Of a DNA stretch of 16,171 nucleotides, positions 6,860 through 14,309 are shown piece after piece. A program made the position numbers and the translations under genes. Source of the DNA: an uncultured Prevotella sp. (GTDB lineage Bacteria; Bacteroidota; Bacteroidia; Bacteroidales; Bacteroidaceae). Below the pieces are notes generated by a model, which made no database searches, had not been told where the DNA came from, and was given only the letters and a program-made list of their open reading frames with translations. Numbering within the stretch: position 1 is the first letter of the stretch; every line of letters begins with the position of its first letter. The stretch is from positions 1 through 16,171 of the forward strand of contig CAMYZK010000019.1 of assembly GCA_947303825.1 (NCBI GenBank). The letters are read 5' to 3'.

Positions 6860-7177
6860 ATGGAAGTAACAATCACAAATGAGAACTTTGAGTCGTTGAA
6901 GAACGGACAGCTTCCCCTCGTAGTAGATTTCTGGGCAACATGGTGCGGCCCCTGCCGTATTGTGGCTCCTATCATATCGGAGATGGCAGAGAAGTACAAC
7001 GGCAAGGTGATAGTGGGAAAATGCGACGTGGAAGAGTGCGAGGATCTTGCCGAGGAGTTTGGAATACGCAACATCCCCACCGTGGTCTTCATGAAAGACG
7101 GTGTTATCGTAGACAAGCTGATAGGGGCTGTTTCCAAGCAGAAATTCGAGGAGAAATTTGATGCACTACTCGCATGA
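6860..7177 (+). CDS. trxA: Thioredoxin
   Basis: Cytoplasmic dithiol-disulfide oxidoreductase of 105 residues, the normal length. It has the active site WCGPC (28-32) in DFWATWCGPC, the buried aspartate equivalent (Asp23), the cis-proline loop NIPT (71-74) and the late glycine after VIVDKLIG. There is no signal peptide. It is first in a likely three-gene operon: its TGA overlaps the ATG of the next gene by four bases, so the two are probably translationally coupled. A strong promoter lies 76 bases upstream. Confidence 0.96.
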   Translation: MEVTITNENFESLKNGQLPLVVDFWATWCGPCRIVAPIISEMAEKYNGKVIVGKCDVEECEDLAEEFGIRNIPTVVFMKDGVIVDKLIGAVSKQKFEEKFDALLA

Positions 7178-7497
7178 GCATAGATGACGAACTGCTTCTT
7201 GACGAGCAAGAGACTCAGCGCGAGATGAAATACATCCGTGCTGTGCTGCCCAACGGAATGAAGGACAACTATGCTACCGACGACGCCCTGCTGTCGTGGG
7301 TGCTTGAAGCCATTGCATCCTACTACTACGAAAGCGGAGTGCTGGAAAGCGGAGCCGAGGAGGTGAGCATCGACATGGACGAGGTGGCAAAATATGTGTG
7401 CAGCCTGGCAGAGCAGGAGGGACGGTCGTCTCTCGACATCCAGGAAGTGAAACTGATAGCCGAGACCGACCTTGACTTCTTGGAGCAGGACGCATAG
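7174..7497 (+). CDS. Conserved small acidic protein coupled to trxA, function unknown
   Basis: The product is 107 residues, strongly acidic, with no signal peptide or membrane segment. I see no known domain. Features are MKYIRAVLPNGMKDNY (about 18-33), a predicted helical part with SWVLEAIASYYYESGVLE (about 41-58), an acidic strand-like VSIDMDEVAKYVC and a C-terminal ETDLDFLEQDA. I recall similar small acidic proteins (…YYxESGVL…) beside thioredoxin genes in Bacteroidales, but cannot name a function. The ATGA overlap with trxA and the 18-base gap to the lipoprotein gene place it within one operon. A cytoplasmic partner or substrate of thioredoxin is possible but not shown; it has a single cysteine. 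Confidence 0.85.
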   Translation: MSIDDELLLDEQETQREMKYIRAVLPNGMKDNYATDDALLSWVLEAIASYYYESGVLESGAEEVSIDMDEVAKYVCSLAEQEGRSSLDIQEVKLIAETDLDFLEQDA

Positions 7498-7515
7498 CGA
7501 GATTCTTTTTCTACT

Positions 7516-8331
7516 ATGAACAATATCAGATTACTATTTCTTTCCACACTGGCGAGCTGCCTGCTGTGGTCATGCTTCAACAACGACAACTCAGGTGAAC
7601 TAGACATCACCAGCGCTTTCAAAAACAGGTGGAACATCAGGGAGAGTGTAAGGCAAGACGGCGAAAACGGCATCATCTACGATGCAGTGAAGTGGGGAGG
7701 CATAATAGGCGACTTCGTGGTTGACGACAAACCCGCCGACTGGTCGCAGTATGGCAAGGTGGTCGTGGATTTCTCCAAGCCTACCCCCGCTAACACTCAG
7801 CTGATGCTTAACGAAAAGGTCTTTGCCTGGGGCAAGCGCGGCATAACCTCCCTTGAAGGCAACTTTGCGGGCCTCGAAATAGCTGAAGTGAAACAGCTTA
7901 TCATGCAGTGTGACAGCGATTGTACTATTAACATCAAGCGCATCTATCTGTTGCCTGCCAGCGAGCTTGACCTTTCCACTACCCTATGGGAGGGTAGGTG
8001 TGTGTTTGGCAACTGGACCAACGGCTTTGAGGTGAAGCCCGATAAGTTTGCCGATGCTAAGGAAGGCGACATGCTGGAAATAGTCTACACCACCGATACA
8101 AGCAAGAGCGACGTCACCTATTGGCAGATAAAGACCATCTATGCCGCTACAGATGTCCCGTTGGAAGGAAATGCGAAGATGCTGAATGAATGGGGATGTG
8201 CTACTGTGGGAAAAGGGACTACACTGATACGTATCACACTGACCAAGAACGATGCCGCCAAGCTAAAGGAGAAAGGACTCTATGTAAACGGATACTTCAC
8301 TGTAGCTACGCAGTGCAATCTGCTGCAGTAG
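7516..8331 (+). CDS. Lipoprotein with two beta-rich, carbohydrate-binding-like domains
   Basis: The product is 271 residues. The N-terminal signal carries two possible lipoboxes, LASC (Cys15) and LWSC (Cys20). The run FNNDNSGE after Cys20 resembles the Asn/Asp-rich stretch behind the lipidated cysteine in surface lipoproteins of Bacteroidetes, which favours Cys20. Residues about 30-155 form one beta-rich domain (IIYDAVKWGGIIGDFV…INIKRIYLLP). Residues about 160-271 form a second, with LWEG…FGNWTNGFEV, TYWQIKTIY and GLYVNGYFTVATQCNLLQ, a pattern I recall at the ends of Bacteroidetes polysaccharide-associated lipoproteins and glycosidases. No catalytic signature is seen. It is last in the trxA operon and is followed by a strong hairpin. 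Confidence 0.88.
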   Translation: MNNIRLLFLSTLASCLLWSCFNNDNSGELDITSAFKNRWNIRESVRQDGENGIIYDAVKWGGIIGDFVVDDKPADWSQYGKVVVDFSKPTPANTQLMLNEKVFAWGKRGITSLEGNFAGLEIAEVKQLIMQCDSDCTINIKRIYLLPASELDLSTTLWEGRCVFGNWTNGFEVKPDKFADAKEGDMLEIVYTTDTSKSDVTYWQIKTIYAATDVPLEGNAKMLNEWGCATVGKGTTLIRITLTKNDAAKLKEKGLYVNGYFTVATQCNLLQ

Positions 8332-8357
8332 GAAGAGAGTTAGGAGTAAAAAGCACA

Positions 8358-8393
8358 ATGCGGGGAGGCTGTTTCCATTCAGCCTCCCCGCAT
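8358..8393. terminator. Bidirectional terminator hairpin between lipoprotein and lpxA genes
   Basis: A perfect 14-bp inverted repeat (8358-8371 with 8380-8393; GC-rich, loop TTTCCATT) lies between convergent genes. On the minus strand a run of five T follows nearby (after CATTGTGC), making it a better intrinsic terminator for the efflux-lpxA operon than for the lipoprotein gene. Confidence 0.8.
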
Positions 8394-8424
8394 CGTACTT
8401 CATACGCCTGTCACAGCCTCATTG

Positions 8425-9201
8425 CTAAATCTTGGAAATGATGCCTATCTCTGTGCTGCGCATAAACTCGATGATATGGCGTATCTCGGGGCTGTCAGGC
8501 ACCTGCTGCTCTATCTGCAGCACGGCGTCGAAGACCGATGTCTTGCCATGGAACACCAAACGGTAGGCATTGGCAATATGCTTCAGTGTCTTTTCATCAA
8601 CACCGTAACTGCGGCCCATGGTAAAGTTCACACCACCGTATTCCGACTTCTTGGTGCAGATGATATACGGCGGGACATCCTTCGAAAACGTTGTTCCTGC
8701 CTGTATCATGGCTCCCTGTCCCACCCTAGTCTTGGCGTTCTCTATGACGCTTGACGAGAAGATGGCACCATCCTCAATGACACAGTCGCCGGCAATCTTC
8801 GTGCCGTAGCCAAAGACGCAACGGTTGCCCACTACGGTGTCGTGGCTTATATGGGCACCCTCCATCAGCACATTGTCGTTGCCAATGACGGTCTGCCCGC
8901 CAGTGTGCGTAGCACGGTTGATGACAACATTCTCACGAATGATATTGTTGTCGCCAATGATACACTCCGACTTCTCACCACGGAAGTCAAAGTCCTGCGG
9001 CAGGGCACTGATAACACTGCCCTGGTGCACCTTGTTGTGACTGCCCATACGTGTACCGTCAAGGATGCTGACGAAGGGGAAGATGATGCAGTTGTCACCA
9101 ATGACAACATCGTCTTCGATGTATACGAAGGGGAATATCTTACAGTTGTTGCCGATTCTCGCCTTGGGGCTTATCTCGGCTCGGGGACTTATTTCGCTCA
9201 T
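8425..9201 (-). CDS. lpxA: Acyl-ACP--UDP-GlcNAc O-acyltransferase family protein (LpxA-type, possibly a divergent paralogue)
   Basis: The 258-residue length fits LpxA, which transfers a 3-hydroxyacyl chain from ACP to UDP-GlcNAc in lipid A synthesis. Hexapeptide repeats of the left-handed beta-helix (ARIGNN, VVIGDN, IIGDNN, TVIGND, VVGNRC) run from about residue 14 to 175. The catalytic-histidine motif HISHD (His120) is present, with RATHTGG nearby. The C-terminal part DVPPYII…LKHIANAYRLVF is the usual helical domain. By alignment from memory, the histidines corresponding to E. coli His144 and His160 are Asp139 and Asn155, and the chain-length glycine (Gly173) is Ala168. The usual neighbours lpxD, lpxC/fabZ and lpxB are absent; it lies last in the efflux operon. 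It may be a second LpxA-like enzyme rather than the main one. Confidence 0.85.
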   Translation of the reverse strand: MSEISPRAEISPKARIGNNCKIFPFVYIEDDVVIGDNCIIFPFVSILDGTRMGSHNKVHQGSVISALPQDFDFRGEKSECIIGDNNIIRENVVINRATHTGGQTVIGNDNVLMEGAHISHDTVVGNRCVFGYGTKIAGDCVIEDGAIFSSSVIENAKTRVGQGAMIQAGTTFSKDVPPYIICTKKSEYGGVNFTMGRSYGVDEKTLKHIANAYRLVFHGKTSVFDAVLQIEQQVPDSPEIRHIIEFMRSTEIGIISKI

Positions 9202-9209
9202 TGCTTATG

Positions 9210-9334
9210 CCCCCTATGTTAGGGGGATGGGGGTCTGAACAAGCGTTTTCAGAGCCCATTTAGAATAATAATACTAATTAGAGGGAGATGGAGTGTTTGC
9301 GCTTGTTCAGACCCCCATCCCCTAACTTAAGGGG
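9210..9334. repeat. Inverted-repeat element 1 filling the gap between the outer membrane channel gene and lpxA
   Basis: Arms of about 35 bp (9210-9245 and 9300-9334) are inverted copies ending in a shared TCTGAACAAGCG and C/G-rich at the outer ends, with a few mismatches and a one-base shift. The spacer is 54 bp and AT-rich. On the minus strand the element begins at the base after the channel-gene TAG stop and ends 9 bases before the lpxA ATG. The lpxA-side arm contains its own small hairpin, CCCCCTA-TGT-TAGGGGG (9210-9226). In mRNA the whole could fold into one long stem between the two genes. Confidence 0.85.
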
Positions 9335-10759
9335 CTAGCGAGAGCCTCCTCCCAGTGCCTGGTAGAGGTTCACCACGGCCTGCATCTTCGAGAAGTCGTC
9401 GGTCACCTTAGATATCCTGGCATTGAGCAGGCTCGACTGAGCCTGTATCACCTCGAGGTAACTGGAACCTTTCGATGTGTAGAGCTTGCGGGTATCCTCA
9501 ACGTTTTGCGTGTAGAGCTCCACTTGTTTCTGGTCCAGCTGGCTCTTCTCGCTGCTGCTGTTATATGCCAGCAGCGCGTTTGACACCTCGTTGCCAGCCT
9601 TGAGCACAAGGTTCTGCCATGTGTTGAACGCCTGTTCCTGCTGTGCCTGGGCCACCTTGAGTCCTGCCACTATCTGTCCGTGCTGGAAGATGGGCTGGGT
9701 GAGGCTTCCCACTGCAGAGAGGAGCCATTTACCAGGGTTGACTATCTGACCCAGGTTATTGGTAAACATAGCATTTCCGCTAATGGTGATGCTAGGATAG
9801 AAACGCGAGCGCGCTGTCTCCACGTCGTAGAAGCACTGTGCCAGCTGCATCTCAGCAGCATGAACGTCGGCACGGTTAGAGAGCAGCTGAATGCCCACTC
9901 CCGCAGCAAACTTCTCAGGCAGGTACTGTCCGTAGAATGTTCCACGGTCTATGCGGTGCCCGGCCTCGTTCATCAACAGCGACATGGAGTTCTCCACCTC
10001 GCGTATCTGGCGTTTGATGTCCACGCTCTTGGCCTGTATCTGATAGTAGCTCGCCTCGGCACTCTGCACGCTGGTAGAGCGGGCTCGCCCCAGCTGCATC
10101 TGCAGCTTCATCATCTCCCAGGTCTCCTTTGTCAGTCCCTCCATGTCGGTAAGAATGGCCTGCTGCTCATCGAGCATCATCAGGGTGTAGTAGAGGTTGG
10201 CAATGCCACAGATGATTTGCGTCTGTACAGCCACCTGGTAGTCTTTCGTCATAAGCAGCTTCACCTGTGCTGAGCGTTTCTGCGACAGGATGTTGCCAAA
10301 GAGGTCTACCGACCACGATGCCGAGAGAGGCAGCTGGTAGGTCTTTGTTGTCGCACCCCCTTCTGTCACCACATGGCTGATGGTACCACTGGGAGCAATG
10401 GCCACACTGGGCAGGAAGGCAAGCTTGGCCACCTTCAGCATGTCCTCCATCATCTTTACATTGAGGGCAGCATTGCGCAAGTCGGTGTTGTTCTCCAGAG
10501 CTTTCTCGATGAGCAACTGCAGCTGCGGGTCGGTAAAGACCTCACGCCAAGGTAGCTGACCGAAATTGGCATCGGTGTTGGTGACAAGCGTGTCAACGTC
10601 GCTCTGCACGTCACGTATCAGACCCGACGTGTTGACATCGGGACGTTCGTATTTGTCGTATACACCGCAGCTGGAAAGGAGCAACAAGCACAAGCCCACC
10701 CCCACCCCTCCCCAAGGGAGGGGCTTTAAGATACTTCTTACTATATTTTTTACATTCAT
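9335..10759 (-). CDS. RND efflux outer membrane channel lipoprotein (NodT/CusC/OprM family)
   Basis: The outer membrane exit duct of the tripartite pump encoded by this operon, a TolC-fold trimer. The 474-residue length is typical. It has a lipoprotein signal ending LLLLSSC (Cys31), followed by GVYDKYERPDV. The family motifs are LPWREVFTDPQLQLLIEKAL near 68-87, then ALENNTDLRNAALNV, and the repeated second half with LLSNRADVHAAEMQL and VEDTRKLYTSKGSSYLEVIQAQ. It lies 69 bp downstream of the pump gene. Residues 12-22 of the signal peptide (PLPWGGVGVG) are encoded by one arm of inverted-repeat element 2, which lengthens the part before the hydrophobic core. Substrates cannot be told from sequence. 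Confidence 0.94.
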   Translation of the reverse strand: MNVKNIVRSILKPLPWGGVGVGLCLLLLSSCGVYDKYERPDVNTSGLIRDVQSDVDTLVTNTDANFGQLPWREVFTDPQLQLLIEKALENNTDLRNAALNVKMMEDMLKVAKLAFLPSVAIAPSGTISHVVTEGGATTKTYQLPLSASWSVDLFGNILSQKRSAQVKLLMTKDYQVAVQTQIICGIANLYYTLMMLDEQQAILTDMEGLTKETWEMMKLQMQLGRARSTSVQSAEASYYQIQAKSVDIKRQIREVENSMSLLMNEAGHRIDRGTFYGQYLPEKFAAGVGIQLLSNRADVHAAEMQLAQCFYDVETARSRFYPSITISGNAMFTNNLGQIVNPGKWLLSAVGSLTQPIFQHGQIVAGLKVAQAQQEQAFNTWQNLVLKAGNEVSNALLAYNSSSEKSQLDQKQVELYTQNVEDTRKLYTSKGSSYLEVIQAQSSLLNARISKVTDDFSKMQAVVNLYQALGGGSR

Positions 10760-10830
10760 AGATGGTTCATTTTTTTGTTTTGCAAATGTAACCGACCTCC
10801 CCTCCCTTAGGGAGGGGTCGGGGGTGGGCT
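10693..10830. repeat. Inverted-repeat element 2 spanning the pump stop codon and the channel-gene signal peptide
   Basis: Arms at 10693-10723 (31 nt) and 10799-10830 (32 nt) are near-perfect inverted copies, differing by one inserted base and one C/T change. Each arm contains its own GGGAGGGG/CCCCTCCC stem around a three-base loop. The right arm overlaps the TAG stop of the pump gene; the left arm lies inside the next gene and encodes residues 12-22 of its signal peptide. The start codon of that gene (10759) is in the loop between the arms. Confidence 0.88.
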
Positions 10831-13800
10831 ATTTCTCTATTTCATATTCTACTGGACGTTTAGCATACTGCTGCAGCTCTGTGGTCACATCGGGGTTCTC
10901 TTCTTCGCCCTCGAACTTCATGGGTTTGAACTTCTCCTGTAGCGACTGGAAGATGACGAACAGTGCTGGCACCACGAATATCTGACAGAGCGTACCAATG
11001 AGCATGCCACCCACTGCAGCAGCACCCAGTGTCTGGTTGCCATTCTTGCCTACTCCGCTTGCAAACATCATAGGCAGCAGTCCGATAATCATTGCCAGCG
11101 ATGTCATGAGGATAGGTCTCAGACGTGCTGCTGCACCCAGCACTGCCGACCACGATATGGCCATACCCGTCTGTCGGCGTTCCAGTGCGAACTGCACAAT
11201 GAGGATGGCGTTCTTTGCCAGCAGACCAATAAGCATAATCATTGAAATCTGCATGTAGATATCGTTGGAGTGGTCGAACAGCCATGTAAAGAGGAAACAG
11301 CCTGCCAGTCCAAACGGAATGGACAGCATCACTGCCAGGGGCAGTATATAGCTCTCGTACTGAGCCGAAAGGATAAGGTAGATGAAGATGAAGCACAGCA
11401 GGAAGATGATTGCTGTAGAGTTGCTGGCCTTTGCCTCCTCACGTGTCAGACCCTGATAGTCGTATGTATATCCCGTAGGCAGTGCCGTCGCAGCCACCTC
11501 CTGAGCGGCTTTTAGTGCATCGCCCGTAGAGTATCCGTCGGCCACCGTTGCCGTGACGTTGATAGAGGTAAAGAGGTTGAAGCGGTTAATGTTCGACGGG
11601 CCGTACACTCGCTCCAGCTGGCAGAACTCCTGTACTGGCGACATTCCCGCAGGCGTGCGTACATATACATTATTAAGGCTCTCAGGAGTCATGCGTGTCT
11701 CTGGCGCGCCTTGTATCATCACCCTGTACAGCTTTCCGTAGGCATTGAAGTTAGAGGCATACAGTCCACCGTAGTATCCCTGCAACGTGGTAAGCACAGT
11801 GTTGGGCGATATTCCTGCCTGCTTACACTTTGCCACGTCAACATGTATCATGTACTGCGGATAGCTGGGGTTGTAGCTCGTCATGGCCATCTGTATCTCT
11901 GGCCTCTTGTTCAGCTCTGCCAGAAAGTCCTTCACTACGCCGAAGAACTTGTTCAGGTCGCCGCCGGTGCGGTCCTGCATCACAATGCTCAGTCCGCTGT
12001 TGGCCGAGAAGCCTGGAATCATTGGTGGCTGGAAGGCAAGTATCTGAGCGTCTTTGATGTGAGCTGTCTTGATGTATATCTGTGCCAGCACGCCCGATGC
12101 ATCGCTGGGGTTGAGGAAGAACCTGTATGGTCCGTCGCCCTGCCACAGTCCGCTCATCTTCCACCACAGTCCGGAGAAGAATCCCTTCATTCGCTCGGAG
12201 AAGGGTTTCAGCTTGAGAATAAAGGTTGCCTGGTCGGAGCCGGCACCGGCAATGAAGTTGTATCCCTGTATCTGCTCACGGCTCTGTATGGCAGGATCGG
12301 CAGCCAGTATAGAGTCTACCTCACTTATTATCTGCTTGGTGCGGGCCACCGATGTTGCCGGCGGCATGGAGATGGTGCAGAAGAGCGTTCCCGTGTCCTC
12401 GCTGGGCACCAGTCCGGTCTTCGTTATCTGCATGCTGCCTATCAGTGCTGCTATGCCCAGCACCACTATGACACCTATTAGCATCGGTTTGCGCACTGTC
12501 TTCTCTATGCGTTTCTTGTACTTGCCCAGTATCTTGTCGTAGGCCGTGTTGAACGACTCATGGAAGCGGTCCACACGGCTCATCTTGCGCTCAGTGCCAT
12601 CCTCGTTCTTCGGCTTGAGGAAGATGGCACACAGAGCCGGCGAGAGTGTCAAGGCGTTAAGGGCCGAAATGAAGATAGACACAGCCATCGTCACACCGAA
12701 CTCTCGGTAGAACGTACCTGTGGTACCTCCCAGGAACGACACGGGGATGAACACCGAAGCCATGACCAGTGTGATGGAGATGATGGCTCCCGAAATTTCG
12801 TTCATGGCATCGATCGATGCCGTCAGTGCACTCTTGTAACCCTGGTCCAGCTTGGCGTGCACCGCCTCTACCACCACAATGGCATCGTCCACCACAATGG
12901 CAATGGCCAGCAGCAATGCCGACAGTGTGAGGAGGTTAATGGAGAAGCCGAACACACTTAGGAAGAAGAACGCACCTATGAGCGACACTGGCACGGCGAT
13001 GAGCGGGATAAGCGTGGAGCGCATGTCCTGCAGGAAGATATACACTACGATGAACACCAGTATGAGCGTCATCAGCAGGGTGAATATCACCTCCTCGATA
13101 GAGGCATAGAGGAACTCGGTGACATCGTAGTTTATCTTGTATTTCATCCCCGGCGGGAACAGTTTGGCCTGCTCTTCCAGTTCCTTCTTCACCTGCTTGG
13201 CTATCTCGTTGGCGTTGGAGCCGGCTATCTGCTGCACCATACCCATCACCGATGGGATGTTGTTGTTCTTCATCGACACCGTGTACTGCTGTCCGCCCAG
13301 CTCTATCTTGGCCACATCTTTCAGCTTCAGTGTATTGCCGTTGCCATCGTTGCTGATGATGATGTTGCCAAACTCCTCTGCCGACTTCAGTCGTCCGGTG
13401 TAGCGCATGGCATACTCGAAGGCTACATCGCTCCGCTCACCGAAGGTACCCGGAGCTGCCTCAATGTTCTGCTCGGCCAGCACACCGCTGATGTCGCTAG
13501 GCATCAGGTTGTACTGCTTCATCACATCGGGCTTCAGCCAGATACGCATGGAGTAGGTCTTCAGACCAGGGCTCTGCACATCGCCCACACCCTGTATACG
13601 CTTTATGGCAGGAATGATGTTGATGTTGGAGTAGTTGGTAAGAAACTCGTCGTCATACCGCCCGTCACTGGTCAGGGTGAACATCATCACCTGGCTGGTC
13701 TGGCGCTTCATCACCGTCACACCTATGCGTGTCACCTCGGCAGGCAACAGAGCCAAAGCCTGCTGAACGCGGTTCTGCACGTTCACCGCACACATGTCGG

Positions 13801-14098
13801 CGTTCATGCCCTGACGGAAGAGGATGCTGATGTTTGCTGAACCCGACGATGCTGTAGAACTCATGTAGTCCATGCCCTCCACACCGTTGATGCTCTCTTC
13901 AAGCGGAGCAAGCACTGAGTTCTTCACCGTCTCTGCATCGGCTCCAGGATAGCTGGTGTAGACCACCACCGTGGGAGGAGCGATATCTGGATACTGCTCT
14001 ATGGGCAGCGAGAGCAGACCTATGACACCCAGAATGACGATGACTACCGAGATCACCGTCGAGAGTACCGGGCGCTTTATAAAGTTTGTAAATGTCAT
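10829..14098 (-). CDS. RND efflux pump, hydrophobe/amphiphile (HAE1, AcrB-type) inner membrane transporter
   Basis: Proton-driven exporter of the inner membrane, 1089 residues. The N-terminus FIKRPVLSTVISVVIVILGV is the first membrane helix, followed by LPIEQYPDIAPPTVVVYTSYPGA. The proton-relay aspartate pair of helix 4 is present as Asp404-Asp405 (IAIVVDDAIVVVEAV), and the helix 10 lysine as GLLAKNAILIVQF. The periplasmic porter and docking loops and twelve helices are all in place, and RLRPILMTSLAMIIGLLP near the end is typical. It is the middle gene of the adaptor-pump-channel operon. The C-terminal tail is charged (EGEEENPDVTTELQQY) and its TAG stop lies within inverted-repeat element 2. 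Substrates likely include drugs, bile salts or detergents, by family only. Confidence 0.96.
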   Translation of the reverse strand: MTFTNFIKRPVLSTVISVVIVILGVIGLLSLPIEQYPDIAPPTVVVYTSYPGADAETVKNSVLAPLEESINGVEGMDYMSSTASSGSANISILFRQGMNADMCAVNVQNRVQQALALLPAEVTRIGVTVMKRQTSQVMMFTLTSDGRYDDEFLTNYSNINIIPAIKRIQGVGDVQSPGLKTYSMRIWLKPDVMKQYNLMPSDISGVLAEQNIEAAPGTFGERSDVAFEYAMRYTGRLKSAEEFGNIIISNDGNGNTLKLKDVAKIELGGQQYTVSMKNNNIPSVMGMVQQIAGSNANEIAKQVKKELEEQAKLFPPGMKYKINYDVTEFLYASIEEVIFTLLMTLILVFIVVYIFLQDMRSTLIPLIAVPVSLIGAFFFLSVFGFSINLLTLSALLLAIAIVVDDAIVVVEAVHAKLDQGYKSALTASIDAMNEISGAIISITLVMASVFIPVSFLGGTTGTFYREFGVTMAVSIFISALNALTLSPALCAIFLKPKNEDGTERKMSRVDRFHESFNTAYDKILGKYKKRIEKTVRKPMLIGVIVVLGIAALIGSMQITKTGLVPSEDTGTLFCTISMPPATSVARTKQIISEVDSILAADPAIQSREQIQGYNFIAGAGSDQATFILKLKPFSERMKGFFSGLWWKMSGLWQGDGPYRFFLNPSDASGVLAQIYIKTAHIKDAQILAFQPPMIPGFSANSGLSIVMQDRTGGDLNKFFGVVKDFLAELNKRPEIQMAMTSYNPSYPQYMIHVDVAKCKQAGISPNTVLTTLQGYYGGLYASNFNAYGKLYRVMIQGAPETRMTPESLNNVYVRTPAGMSPVQEFCQLERVYGPSNINRFNLFTSINVTATVADGYSTGDALKAAQEVAATALPTGYTYDYQGLTREEAKASNSTAIIFLLCFIFIYLILSAQYESYILPLAVMLSIPFGLAGCFLFTWLFDHSNDIYMQISMIMLIGLLAKNAILIVQFALERRQTGMAISWSAVLGAAARLRPILMTSLAMIIGLLPMMFASGVGKNGNQTLGAAAVGGMLIGTLCQIFVVPALFVIFQSLQEKFKPMKFEGEEENPDVTTELQQYAKRPVEYEIEK

Positions 14099-14106
14099 CT
14101 TCTTTA

Positions 14107-14309
14107 TAAGTTTAGAGTTTATAATTTAGAATTTAGAAGTATTCTTGCGTCCCTGCGGTAGCAAGCGACCAGAGGTCGAGCGCTCGCTTCGCTGCGATTA
14201 AGACATAAGAATATAGAATTATTATTGTATGCACACATTATTTCTTATTTCTTAATTCTTACTCGGCAAAGCCGATACATCTTAATTCTTAACTCTTAAT
14301 TCTTAATTC
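14107..14309 (+). repeat. Composite repeat region between adaptor and pump genes, with double-hairpin copy E
   Basis: The 211-bp gap is almost wholly repeats. From left there are 7-bp units such as AATTTAG/AGTTTAG (about 14109-14137), then copy E: hairpin 1 CTTGC/GCAAG (14144-14165, 12-base loop) abutting hairpin 2 CGACC-AGA-GGTCG (14166-14178). An AT-rich spacer follows, then a lone CGGC-AAA-GCCG hairpin (14264-14274), flanked by 7-bp units of the type CTTAATT that run up to the adaptor stop codon at 14310. It lies in the middle of the efflux operon mRNA, in antisense orientation to copies B and C relative to the genes. Confidence 0.75.

Noticed and set aside
11711..12481. Plus-strand frame of 256 codons within the pump gene
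   Set aside because: It is antisense to a well-supported RND pump and has no recognisable protein features.
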